DNA from: VGXO01 sp964614695
Lineage (GTDB): Bacteria > Planctomycetota > Phycisphaerae > Phycisphaerales > SM1A02
Assembly (NCBI GenBank): GCA_964614695.1
Contig: CAZTMB010000002.1
Span: 1-64,000, forward strand
Length of the DNA stretch: 64,000 nt
Reading direction: 5' to 3'
A program made the translations under genes and the position numbers. A model generated the notes under the pieces. The model saw nothing but the letters and a program-made list of their open reading frames with translations, ran no database searches and was not told where the DNA came from. Positions 8,651 to 16,374 of this stretch are shown piece after piece (within the stretch, counting starts at the first letter, position 1; every line of letters begins with the position of its first letter).

Positions 8651-8714
8651 ATCGCGGCGGGATCGTCGAAGCCAGGTCCGGTCCAAGGTTCGGCCGAAGC
8701 ACCCGAGACGCCGA

Positions 8715-10010
8715 TCAGGCGCGGTCTTCGAATCGAACCTCGCCCGAGACGATCGTCAGGCGAGGCTTGCCGACGACGCTGCGGCCGGCGAACGGCGAGT
8801 TGCGGCCCTGTGAAGCGAAGCGCTCCGGGTCGATCGTCCAGCGCTTCGTGGGATCGATCACCGTGACGTCGGCAGGGCCGCCCTCGGCGAGCATGCCGAG
8901 CCCGTGGCGGTCGAGTCCGTGCAGGCGGGCGGGTTCGATCGTCATCATCGCGAGCATGCGCGGCCAGTCGATCGCGCCGCTTGCGACGAGCGCCTCGGCA
9001 TAGAGCGGCACGGCGCCTTCGAGCCCCACGATGCCGAAGCTCGCGGCCGCGAAGTCGACCTCCTTCGACTCGGGGGTGTGCGGGGCGTGATCGGTGCCGA
9101 GGATCGTGATGACGCCCTCGGCGATCGCCTCGACGAGCGCCTTGCGGTCGGACTCCTCGCGGAGCGGCGGATTCATCTTGGCGTGGGTGTCGTAGCCGTC
9201 GCAGGAGTCATGCGTCAGCAGCAGGTGGTGCGGCGTCGCCTCGCCCGAGACCGGTTCGCCGCGCCGCCGCGCTTCCCGCAGCGCCTCGACGCTGCCGGCG
9301 GCGGAGAGATGCTGCGCGTGATAGCGGGCCCCGATCGCGCGGTTGAGCCGCAGGTCGCGCTCGACGATCAGCTCCTCGGCCTCGCGCGGCCAACCGATCA
9401 GGCCGAGCCGCGCCGAGACGGTGCCTTCGTGCATGCTCGCGCCGGCGGTGAGCGTCGACTCCTGGCAGTGCTGCAGGAACGGAAGCCCGATCGCGGCGGC
9501 CATGCGAAGGACCTTCCGCATCATCGAGGCGTGCTCGACGACCGCGCCGTCGTCGGAGAAGCCGACCGCACCCGCCGCGGCCATCGCCTGCATCGGCGCG
9601 AGGCGCTCGCCTTGCCGCCCTTCGGTCGCCGCGGCCACCGGGAAGACCCGGCAGCGGGCGGTCTCCTGCGCCCGCAGGCGGATGAAGTGGACGAGCGCCG
9701 CGGTGTCGAGCGCGGGCGTCGTGTTGGGCATGCAGCAGACGCTGGTGAAGCCGCCGGCGACCGCAGCGGCGGTGCCGGTCTCGATCGTCTCGGCCCGCTC
9801 GTTGCCCGGCTCGCGCAGATGCACGTGGCCGTCGATCAGGCCTGGCGCCACGAAGCAGCCCTCGGCGTCGATCACCCGGGCGTCGCCGATCTCCGAGCGA
9901 TCGAGTCGCGAGGTGGCGATCCGCGCGATCCGATCGCCGACGATCAGCAGATCCGCCGTCGCATCAAGGCCCGAGGCAGGATCGATCACCCGCCCGCCGC
10001 GAAGAAGCAT
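8715..10010 (-). CDS. pyrC: Dihydroorotase, PyrC type I
   Basis: 431 residues; cytoplasmic amidohydrolase closing carbamoyl aspartate to dihydroorotate in pyrimidine synthesis. Motifs in order: GLIDGHVHLREPG (the metal-binding HxH and substrate-binding Arg), CMPNT, FSDDG, HCQE, and GTDHAPHT with the catalytic Asp. Length and motif order fit the bacterial class I (AllB/PyrC) type. The ATG at 10010 is preferred over a TTG two codons earlier. It ends close to, and convergent with, the haloperoxidase-like gene and lies 48 nt downstream of the DUF4920 lipoprotein gene, with which it may be co-transcribed. Allantoinase and hydantoinase are relatives, but the REPG and PNT motifs favour dihydroorotase. 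Confidence 0.92.
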   Translation of the reverse strand: MLLRGGRVIDPASGLDATADLLIVGDRIARIATSRLDRSEIGDARVIDAEGCFVAPGLIDGHVHLREPGNERAETIETGTAAAVAGGFTSVCCMPNTTPALDTAALVHFIRLRAQETARCRVFPVAAATEGRQGERLAPMQAMAAAGAVGFSDDGAVVEHASMMRKVLRMAAAIGLPFLQHCQESTLTAGASMHEGTVSARLGLIGWPREAEELIVERDLRLNRAIGARYHAQHLSAAGSVEALREARRRGEPVSGEATPHHLLLTHDSCDGYDTHAKMNPPLREESDRKALVEAIAEGVITILGTDHAPHTPESKEVDFAAASFGIVGLEGAVPLYAEALVASGAIDWPRMLAMMTIEPARLHGLDRHGLGMLAEGGPADVTVIDPTKRWTIDPERFASQGRNSPFAGRSVVGKPRLTIVSGEVRFEDRA

Positions 10011-10058
10011 GCTCAAGGGAAGTCCTGCTCGGTGGAACGCGAGAGTGGCCGAACGCGA

Positions 10059-10907
10059 TCAGTCGTCGAGGATCGAGGATCCGACCGGCTCGTCGGAAGC
10101 GGGGGACGGCGGGGAAGTCGGCTCCTCGGGGGAAGGCACCGGATCGATCGAGGCTGGTTCATCCGCGGTGGGCGGCTCGGTCGCCGGCGCGGTCGAGGCA
10201 GGCCGGCCTCGGTACTCGCCGACGTCCGGAATCGTGATCGGTCCGGTCGCGGCAGGAGCGGGCGAGGCGGCGGGGGCCGCCCCCGGAATGACCGAAGGGC
10301 GGAAGTCGTCGACGTCGGGAACCGCCGGGCTCTCGAGCGGTTCCGGTTCGCAGACCTCCGGCATCGCGGCTTCGTACGGCGCCATCAGGCCGCGTCCTTG
10401 GATCAGCACCGAGTCGGCGATGAACTCGAGCCGTCGCTCGGATTCGGTGATGAGCATCACCTCCTCTTCGCTGCGCCCCGCGTCGCGACCGTAGTGGCGA
10501 AGCAGTTCGACCGAGACCTCGGTCACGACGGGCGAACCGTTGAGGACCACGAGTCGGCCGACCGCGTTCTTCGGAACGAAGAAGCCGTAGTCGCGGAACT
10601 TGACGAAGACCGGCTCCTCGGCGCCCTCGGCGGCCACCGTCATCCAGCAGCCTTTGGTCTGGCAGACTCCGCGAACCACGCCGGTGAGGACGACCGGACC
10701 TGCCACCTCGGTCGAGGCCATCTCGGAGACCGTCATGGTCGGCGGGTCGCTGCGAAGGACCGGCCCGTAGTGAGACCAGTGGTTCGAGACGGCCTGCTGG
10801 TAGGTGCCCTTGGTGGAGCAGGCGCCGAGCAGGAGACACGAACCCGCGAGCACGGCGAGACAAGCGGGACGCGGGGAGCCAGTCGAGCGGACGAGGGGGT
10901 CGATCAC
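10059..10907 (-). CDS. Lipoprotein with DUF4920-like domain and Pro-rich tail
   Basis: 282 residues from a GTG at 10907, about 7 nt after AGGAA. This start places a lipoprotein signal (LAVLAGSCLLLGAC, lipobox LLGAC) within 30 residues; an in-frame ATG at 10949 would add 14 residues. After the lipidated Cys the segment VAGPVVLTGVVRGVCQTKGC WMTV, then VFVKFRDYGFFVPK, matches DUF4920, a small domain with a conserved VC-x2-KGCW. The Cys-x4-Cys could bind a metal; this is inference. The C-terminal third is a low-complexity Pro/Ala/Glu/Ser linker with no fold signal. The role is unknown. A Cys-rich lipoprotein follows upstream on the same strand, separated by a terminator. Confidence 0.75.
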   Translation of the reverse strand: MIDPLVRSTGSPRPACLAVLAGSCLLLGACSTKGTYQQAVSNHWSHYGPVLRSDPPTMTVSEMASTEVAGPVVLTGVVRGVCQTKGCWMTVAAEGAEEPVFVKFRDYGFFVPKNAVGRLVVLNGSPVVTEVSVELLRHYGRDAGRSEEEVMLITESERRLEFIADSVLIQGRGLMAPYEAAMPEVCEPEPLESPAVPDVDDFRPSVIPGAAPAASPAPAATGPITIPDVGEYRGRPASTAPATEPPTADEPASIDPVPSPEEPTSPPSPASDEPVGSSILDD

Positions 10908-11245
10908 GGAGAGTTCCTCGAAGAGGAGACGATGTTCGGGCGAACTCACGCAGCCGCCGGAAGGACGAGCCGCGCGTTCGACGTCGCGCGGATCATATCG
11001 GTGCCCGTCGGGCGATCACCTTCGGCGCGATTCGAGCACCGTCGGTCCGCGATCGCCCGCCCGCGAGTCGGAGACGACATTCCGCTGGAGCGACTCCCGA
11101 GCCGAGGCGGTCCAGTCCGAAGCGGCGGACGCACTCGACGGACGAGCTTCGAACCGCTGGACGCTGAGCGACCAAAGTCTCCCCCAAAGAGAAACGCCCG
11201 CCTTGCGGCGGGCGTTTCGAAGTCGATCCGGTCGAGCGATCGAAA
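10908..11245. other. Intergenic region with terminator
   Basis: 338 nt. The right part carries the terminator at 11191-11218 of the Cys-rich lipoprotein gene; the left part should hold the promoter of the DUF4920 lipoprotein gene, but no clear -35/-10 pair is visible. Short open frames here have atypical, Arg-heavy composition and no ribosome binding site. Confidence 0.4.
11191..11218 (-). terminator. Rho-independent terminator of Cys-rich lipoprotein gene
   Basis: A perfect 12-bp stem, GAAACGCCCGCC and GGCGGGCGTTTC, with a 4-nt loop. Reading the minus strand, the hairpin ends in TTTC and continues TCTTT. It lies 28 nt after the stop at 11246. Confidence 0.85.
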
Positions 11246-11771
11246 TCAGCAGTCGCTCTTGCTCATCGGGCAGCAGCCGCTCTTGCCGCTGACGGCGCCC
11301 ATGCTGGCCTTGTCGCCGCAGGAGGACTTGGTCGAGCAGTCGCTCTTGCCGCTGACGGCGCCCATGCTGGCCTTGTCGCCGCAGGAGGNNNNNNNNNNNN
11401 NNNNNNNNNNNNNNNNNNNNNNNNNNNNNNNNNNNNNNNNNNNNNNNNNNNNNNNNNNNNNNNNNNNNNNNNNNNNNNNNNNNNNNNNAGCAGTCGCTCT
11501 TGCCGCTGACGGCGCCCATGCTGGCCTTGTCGCCGCAGGAGGTGCCGCAGCTCTTGGCGGAAGAGCAGTCGCCCTTGCCGCTGACGGCGCCCATGTTCGC
11601 GTTGCCGGTGGCGGGGCAGGCCGGCTTGTCGCTGCAGCTGCCGCAGCACTCGGCCTTCGCCGCGCCGCCGCTGACCGCGCCGGGGTTGGCGGTGGTGTCC
11701 TTCGAGGTCGAGTGGCACGCACCGAGGGCGGCGACGAGGGTCGCGGCCGCGAAGAATCGAATCATGCTCAT
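11246..11771 (-). CDS. Cysteine-rich tandem-repeat lipoprotein (interrupted by assembly gap)
   Basis: Start ATG 11771, six nt after AGGAG. The signal peptide ends in lipobox LGAC, so the protein should be lipidated. The mature part is a tandem repeat of about 22-24 residues with core MGAVSGKSDC, separated by Cys-containing linkers such as SCGTSCGDKAS and STKSSCGDKAS, and ends CCPMSKSDC. Cys, Lys, Ser and Gly dominate, suggesting metal or thiol chemistry at the envelope; no enzyme motif exists. The gap at 11389-11488 breaks the frame only because 100 is not a multiple of three. Collapsing the 54-bp identical flanks restores one frame of about 124 residues. Real repeat number is uncertain because the overlap equals a repeat unit. 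Confidence 0.75.
11335..11388. repeat. 54-bp direct repeat, left copy, touching gap 2
   Basis: Identical to 11489-11542. Each copy encodes one Cys-rich repeat unit (SCGDKASMGAVSGKSDC) of the lipoprotein, but because both touch the Ns it is also the expected overlap of two contigs. Confidence 0.85.
11389..11488. other. Assembly gap 2 (100 N)
   Basis: Flanked by identical 54-bp sequences flush with the Ns. It falls inside the tandem repeats of the Cys-rich lipoprotein, where a short-k-mer assembler would fail. The number of missing or collapsed repeat units cannot be read from this sequence. Confidence 0.9.
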
Positions 11772-12120
11772 CACTGGCTCCTTGAGGTCGAGAACGGTTC
11801 CGAGTTCGGCTCGAGCGTCCTCGGCTCGCAGCCTCGTCGGGATCTGGATTGACGTTCCCCTCGGACGCTCCGAGGAGAGGAGAGACGTGGGTTTCGGCGG
11901 AATCCGCGAATCGGATCCGCCGAGCGAGGCAAACCTCGCGGACTCGCAAGAATAGATTCCAAGGGGGTCCAGTCAAGGAACCGATCCCCGTTCCGTGACC
12001 GGTTCCCGGTCCCTCGCCCCGTGCCTCGCCTCGAATGGGGAGATCGTCGCCGATCGGACCAGTCTCGATTCGGTTCGGCCGCTCCCGCCGGAACCGGTTC
12101 TTCCCGCCCTAGATCCTCCA
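11772..12120. other. Divergent intergenic region, Cys-rich lipoprotein / uvrC
   Basis: 349 nt between divergent starts. It carries the AGGAG of the lipoprotein gene at its left edge. Codons in frame with UvrC from a GTG at 11995 are open, but include rare cta, cct and cca codons, so this part is judged leader. No clear promoter was recognised. Confidence 0.35.
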
Positions 12121-13632
12121 GTGACCGACCTTCCGCCTGCCGACTCCTCGCCGCCTCCGCCGCGAGCCCGTCTCGACCGCCTGCTCGCGAAGGCCCGGGC
12201 CCTTCCCAAGGTGCCCGGGGTCTATCTCATGAAGGACTCGGCGGGACAAGTGGTCTACGTGGGCAAGGCCGGGGTGCTTCCGAATCGGGTGTCGAGCTAC
12301 TTCGTGCCGTCGGCGGACCTGGGCTTCCGCAAGCAGCCGATGCTCGACCTCGTCGAGGACTTCGACGTCATCGAGTGCGAGGGCGAGTGGGAGGCGCTCC
12401 TCGTCGAGAGCCGCCTGATCAAGGACACCCGGCCGCGATTCAACGACCGGCTCGTCGACGACAAGACCTATCCCTATCTCGCGGTCACGCTCCGCGACGC
12501 CTCGCCGGGGGTCTACATCACCCGCAATCCGAGCGACGACCGCTTCAAGGGCGCGCGGATCCTCGGCCCGTTCGTCTCGGCGAACGGATTGCGACGCGCT
12601 GTGCAGCTGCTGCAGAAGGTCTTCAAGTACCGCACCTGCGAACTCGACATCGTGCCCGGCGATCCGCGCAACCGCCGCTTTCGTCCGTGCCTGCTGCACG
12701 CGATCGGTCAGTGCTCGGCGCCGTGCGCGGACCGCATCTCGCCGGAGGCCTACCGCAGCGACGTGGAGCGGTTCGTGCGTTTTCTCGGATCGAAGCGGAG
12801 TGCGCTGCTTCGCGAACTCAAGTCCGAGATGGACGAGGCGTCGCAGCAGATGCGGTTCGAGCAGGCCGCAGCCTTGCGCGACCAGATCAGGGCGATCGAA
12901 AAGCTCGACGAACGCGAGAAGCGTCGCGGCGACATCGACTTCGAGTGGCAGCCCGAGGTCACGGTGTTCAGCGGCGATCCCGCCGGAGGGCTGCGGAGCC
13001 TGCAGCGGGCCCTCGGCACCGAGCATCCGATCCGCTGCATGGAGGCGATCGACATCGCGCACCTCGCCGGCGGCGAGACGGTGGGCAGCAAGGTCTGCTT
13101 CATCGATGGGCGGCCCTTCAAGGACGGCTACCGCCGCTACCGGATCCAGTCGGTCGAGAACGACGACTACCGCGCGATCCAAGAGGTCGTCGAACGCCGC
13201 TACCGCGAGGCGGCGGCGGGGGAGGAGCTCTTTCCCGACCTCGTCCTCATCGACGGCGGCAAGGGGCAGTTGAATGCGGCGATGGAGGTCTTCGCAGGCC
13301 TCGGCGCCCGGCCGCCGATCGTGATCGGCCTCGCCAAGAAGGAGGAGCTCATCTTCCTGCCCGGCGAGCGCGAGCCGATCAAGCTCGGGCGCGAGAATCC
13401 GGGACTCAAACTGTGCCAGGCGATCCGCGACGAGGCGCACCGCTTCGCGCAGCACTACCACCACCTGCTCGTCCGCAAGCGCACGATGCCCGACGCGGGT
13501 CCGGTGCAGCGTCGACGGAAGAGGGATCGATCGGCTTCGTCCGGCCTGCCGTCGGCGGGCGACGTCACTCCGCACGAATCCGACCGTCCTCGTGAGGCAG
13601 GCGAGCCGGACTCGGGGAGACAAGAGTCATGA
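12121..13632 (+). CDS. uvrC: UvrC-family excinuclease subunit lacking the C-terminal HhH domain
   Basis: 503 residues from GTG 12121 (in-frame GTG 11995 would add 42). UvrC makes both incisions in nucleotide excision repair after loading by UvrB. The N-terminal GIY-YIG nuclease is present: PGVYLMKD, VYVGKAGVLPNRVSSYF and the metal-binding ECEGEWEALLVES. Then a Cys-containing region (RPCLLHAIGQCSAPC), the UVR motif (SEMDEASQQMRFEQAAALRDQI) and the RNase H-like C-nuclease with AIDIAHL, LIDGGKGQLNAA and RDEAHRFA. The protein stops soon after this, ending in a charged tail with no tandem helix-hairpin-helix domain, whereas typical UvrC is about 600 residues. Both active sites look intact, so single-strand DNA binding, not cleavage, should be altered. 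Confidence 0.9.
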   Translation: MTDLPPADSSPPPPRARLDRLLAKARALPKVPGVYLMKDSAGQVVYVGKAGVLPNRVSSYFVPSADLGFRKQPMLDLVEDFDVIECEGEWEALLVESRLIKDTRPRFNDRLVDDKTYPYLAVTLRDASPGVYITRNPSDDRFKGARILGPFVSANGLRRAVQLLQKVFKYRTCELDIVPGDPRNRRFRPCLLHAIGQCSAPCADRISPEAYRSDVERFVRFLGSKRSALLRELKSEMDEASQQMRFEQAAALRDQIRAIEKLDEREKRRGDIDFEWQPEVTVFSGDPAGGLRSLQRALGTEHPIRCMEAIDIAHLAGGETVGSKVCFIDGRPFKDGYRRYRIQSVENDDYRAIQEVVERRYREAAAGEELFPDLVLIDGGKGQLNAAMEVFAGLGARPPIVIGLAKKEELIFLPGEREPIKLGRENPGLKLCQAIRDEAHRFAQHYHHLLVRKRTMPDAGPVQRRRKRDRSASSGLPSAGDVTPHESDRPREAGEPDSGRQES

Positions 13633-13743
13633 CGCGCGACGCATCGCGCGGGAGTGACCGGGACCGGGCCGACGCCGCGGGAGGAAGCGAGCCTCTCTGG
13701 ACCGACCGGCCGTCACGGGGCAGGAGCGGAATCGCGACGCGTC

Positions 13744-15798
13744 TCAGGCCGGGCTCGGCAGCATTCGACCGAGATCCTCGTCGGTGCCCGGAGAGGTCTT
13801 CGGCGGAAGCGGCTTCGCCGCGGGCTTCGCCGCCTCGGCCGCCAGCAGGTCGGCGACGGTCGGCTTCAGCAACTGCTCGCCCCGCATCACGCGGTCGATG
13901 TCCTCGCGGGAGAGCGTCTCGAAGCGAAGCAGAGCCTCGGCGATGGCGACGACCTTCTCCCAGTTCTGGTCGATGATGCGCCGCGCTTCCTCGTAGGCCG
14001 CGTCGATCAGGCGCCGGATCTCCTCGTCGATGATCTTCGCGGTGTCGGGCGAGTAGTCCTTCTCGGGGAGGTACATCTCGCGGGTGTCGCTGCCGGCGTA
14101 GTTGACGAAGCCGAGGCGCTCGGACATGCCCCACTCGAGCACCATGTGCCGCGCGTACGCGGTCGCCATGCGGATGTCCATGCCCGCGCCGCTCGAGACG
14201 TCGCCGGTCTTGCGTTCCTCCGCGATGCGTCCGCCGCAGAGGACTCGCATCGTGGCGTCGAGATACCGCCTCGCGTAGCCGTAGCGATCCTTCTCCGGCA
14301 GCGAGAACGTCGCGCCGAGAGCCTGGCCGCGGGGAATGATCGTCACCTTGTGGAGCGGATCGGCCTCGGGCAGGAGCGCCTGCACCACGGTGTGACCGGC
14401 CTCGTGGTACGCCGTCGCCACCCGCTCGACCTCCTCGAGCTTGCGGCTCTTGCGGGCGCGACCGAAGCGGATCTTGTCGCGAGCCTCCTCGAGGTCGGCC
14501 ATCTCGACCGCGTCCTTCTCGCTCATCGTGGCGATGATCGCGGCCTCGTTGATGATCGCCGCGAGGTCGGCGCCGGAGAACATCGGCGTCCCTCGGGCAA
14601 GCCGCTCGAGATCGACGTCGGGCCCGAGCTTCACCTTCTTCGCGTGCACTTCGAGGATCTGTCGGCGACCGTTGAGGTCCGGCAGCGAAACCGTCACCTG
14701 CCGGTCGAAGCGACCGGGACGCGTGAGCGCGGGGTCGAGCACGTCGGAGCGGTTGGTCGCGGCGATCACGATCACCTGATCCGCCGCCTCGAAGCCGTCC
14801 ATCTCGACGAGGATCGCGTTCAGCGTCTGCTCGCGCTCGTCGTGCCCGCCGGTCGAGAATCCGCCGCCGCGGCGACGACCCACCGCGTCGATCTCGTCGA
14901 GGAAGATGATGCAGGGCGAGTTCTCCTTCGCCTGCTTGAAGAGGTCGCGGACGCGGCTGGCGCCGACGCCCACGAACATCTCCACGAAGTCCGAACCCGA
15001 GATCGAGAAGAACGGCACGTCCGCCTCGCCGGCGATCGCCTTGGCGAGCAGCGTCTTGCCGCATCCGGGCGGTCCGGAGAGGAGCACGCCGCGGGGGATT
15101 CGTCCACCGAGTCGCTGGAAGCGCTTGGGGTTCTTGAGGAACTCGACGAGTTCGGTGACCTCTTCCTTGGCCTCGTCGATGCCCGCGACGTCGTTGAAGG
15201 TGACGTTGACGGTGTCCTTGGTGCCGACGCGGTGGCGACTCTTGCCGAAGGAGCCGAGCATGCCGCCCGGACCGCCGCCGGCGGCGCGAACCGACCGGGC
15301 AATGAAGAACCAGACGATCAGCAGAAGCAGCAGGACCGGGGCGATGCCGACGAGCAGCTGCACCCAGATGCTGCTGCCCGCGTCGGCTTCCCAGCCGACG
15401 CCCATCTCGTCGAGCTTGTCCTGGTAGTAGGCGAACTCGCCCGGGGTGATCGAGACGAACACCGGCGTGCCCTTGTCGCCGCTGGCCTCGAAGCCCGGCG
15501 TGCCGGGCTTGATCTCCGCGACGATCCGAGTGTCCTCGATGACCACCGAGCCGGGCTTGACCTTGTCCTCCTTGAGATAGGTCGAGAACTGCTGGAAGGT
15601 CTCGATCTTCCGCATGCCCCGGCTTGTGCCGGTCATCACCACCCACAGCAGCACGACCAGCGCCAGCAGCGTCAGCCAGGTGAACGCCTGGCGGCGGTTC
15701 TTCTGCGGCGGGGGCGCCGGCGTGCGGTTGCCACGATCGCCCGAAGCAGGCTTCTCGTCGCGGGCGTTTCGATCGGGGCGTTCAGAGTTTCGGGACAT
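13744..15798 (-). CDS. ftsH: ATP-dependent zinc metalloprotease FtsH
   Basis: 684 residues, inner membrane. Layout: basic N-terminus, TM helix at about 39-57, periplasmic loop, second TM at about 144-168, AAA+ domain with Walker A GPPGCGKT (242-249), Walker B IIFLDEID, the aromatic pore motif FVGVGA, the second region of homology TNRSDVLDPALTRPGRFDR, and the zinc protease motif HEAGH (465-469). FtsH extracts and degrades membrane and short-lived cytosolic proteins as a hexamer. The long Pro/Arg-rich N-terminal tail (first 37 residues) is unusual. It starts 42 nt after the LptE-like gene stops, so it is probably the last gene of an envelope-biogenesis unit with the BamD-like and LptE-like genes. 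Confidence 0.97.
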   Translation of the reverse strand: MSRNSERPDRNARDEKPASGDRGNRTPAPPPQKNRRQAFTWLTLLALVVLLWVVMTGTSRGMRKIETFQQFSTYLKEDKVKPGSVVIEDTRIVAEIKPGTPGFEASGDKGTPVFVSITPGEFAYYQDKLDEMGVGWEADAGSSIWVQLLVGIAPVLLLLLIVWFFIARSVRAAGGGPGGMLGSFGKSRHRVGTKDTVNVTFNDVAGIDEAKEEVTELVEFLKNPKRFQRLGGRIPRGVLLSGPPGCGKTLLAKAIAGEADVPFFSISGSDFVEMFVGVGASRVRDLFKQAKENSPCIIFLDEIDAVGRRRGGGFSTGGHDEREQTLNAILVEMDGFEAADQVIVIAATNRSDVLDPALTRPGRFDRQVTVSLPDLNGRRQILEVHAKKVKLGPDVDLERLARGTPMFSGADLAAIINEAAIIATMSEKDAVEMADLEEARDKIRFGRARKSRKLEEVERVATAYHEAGHTVVQALLPEADPLHKVTIIPRGQALGATFSLPEKDRYGYARRYLDATMRVLCGGRIAEERKTGDVSSGAGMDIRMATAYARHMVLEWGMSERLGFVNYAGSDTREMYLPEKDYSPDTAKIIDEEIRRLIDAAYEEARRIIDQNWEKVVAIAEALLRFETLSREDIDRVMRGEQLLKPTVADLLAAEAAKPAAKPLPPKTSPGTDEDLGRMLPSPA

Positions 15799-15840
15799 CG
15801 GAGTTCCGAGGGGAAGGGCAGGGCACGCGGCGGAGTGGGA

Positions 15841-16374
15841 TCACCACTCGCCCTGCAGTGAATCGACGATCTCGCGGGACAACTGCTGTACGACCTCGAA
15901 TCCCGCCAGTTCAAGCGGTTCGTGGGTGGGTCGGCTCGGGATGAAGACCGCCGTGCCCACGAAGCCGTTGCGGGCGACGATCGGCTTGCCCGTCCGGAGA
16001 TCGAGCCACTCGTAGTCGAGGGTCACCCGCACCGCGACCTCCTCGCCGAGCCCGGTCACGAGGCTCTTGGAGATCTCCTGCAGGCGAACGTCGGTGATCG
16101 TTCCGCGGAGGAGCGTATCCGCCGCGCCCTGTCCGGTCACCTTGTAGGGCGTGGTCGCTTCGATCTGCTTGACGATCGCCTCGGTCAGCTGTGCGGGAAG
16201 TTCCCGGGCGTACGTCCGGTTGGCGATCATCGGCACCGAGACGCTGCGGTACTGGCTCGGCCAGGCGGAGGCGGACGAGTACCCCTCGCGAGGATCGGTG
16301 CTGCAGCCGAGCAGGCACGTCAGCGCGAACGCCGTCGCGATCAGGGCTTGAAGAAGCGATCGGGGGGCGCTCAC
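15841..16374 (-). CDS. LptE-like outer-membrane lipoprotein
   Basis: 177 residues. Start GTG 16374 overlaps the TGA of the BamD-like gene (GTGA). The signal sequence ends in a lipobox (TCLLGC), so the protein is a lipoprotein. The body (SVSVPMIANRTYARELPAQL, then EAIVKQIEATTPYKVTGQG AADTLLRGTI) follows the LptE / DUF4136-like pattern: small alternating strands, an early helix, a predicted 'lower the outer-membrane target' fold and a C-terminal helix. LptE plugs and assembles the LPS translocon LptD. The assignment rests on pattern and on its place next to another outer-membrane assembly gene; a generic secreted lipoprotein remains possible. Confidence 0.7.
   Translation of the reverse strand: MSAPRSLLQALIATAFALTCLLGCSTDPREGYSSASAWPSQYRSVSVPMIANRTYARELPAQLTEAIVKQIEATTPYKVTGQGAADTLLRGTITDVRLQEISKSLVTGLGEEVAVRVTLDYEWLDLRTGKPIVARNGFVGTAVFIPSRPTHEPLELAGFEVVQQLSREIVDSLQGEW

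Noticed and set aside
10946..11134. 62-codon minus-strand open frame upstream of the DUF4920 lipoprotein
   Set aside because: No ribosome binding site, Arg/Pro-rich composition and no family features.
11389..11488. Frameshift in the Cys-rich lipoprotein
   Set aside because: Caused by 100 N not being a multiple of three; collapsing the identical flanks restores one frame.
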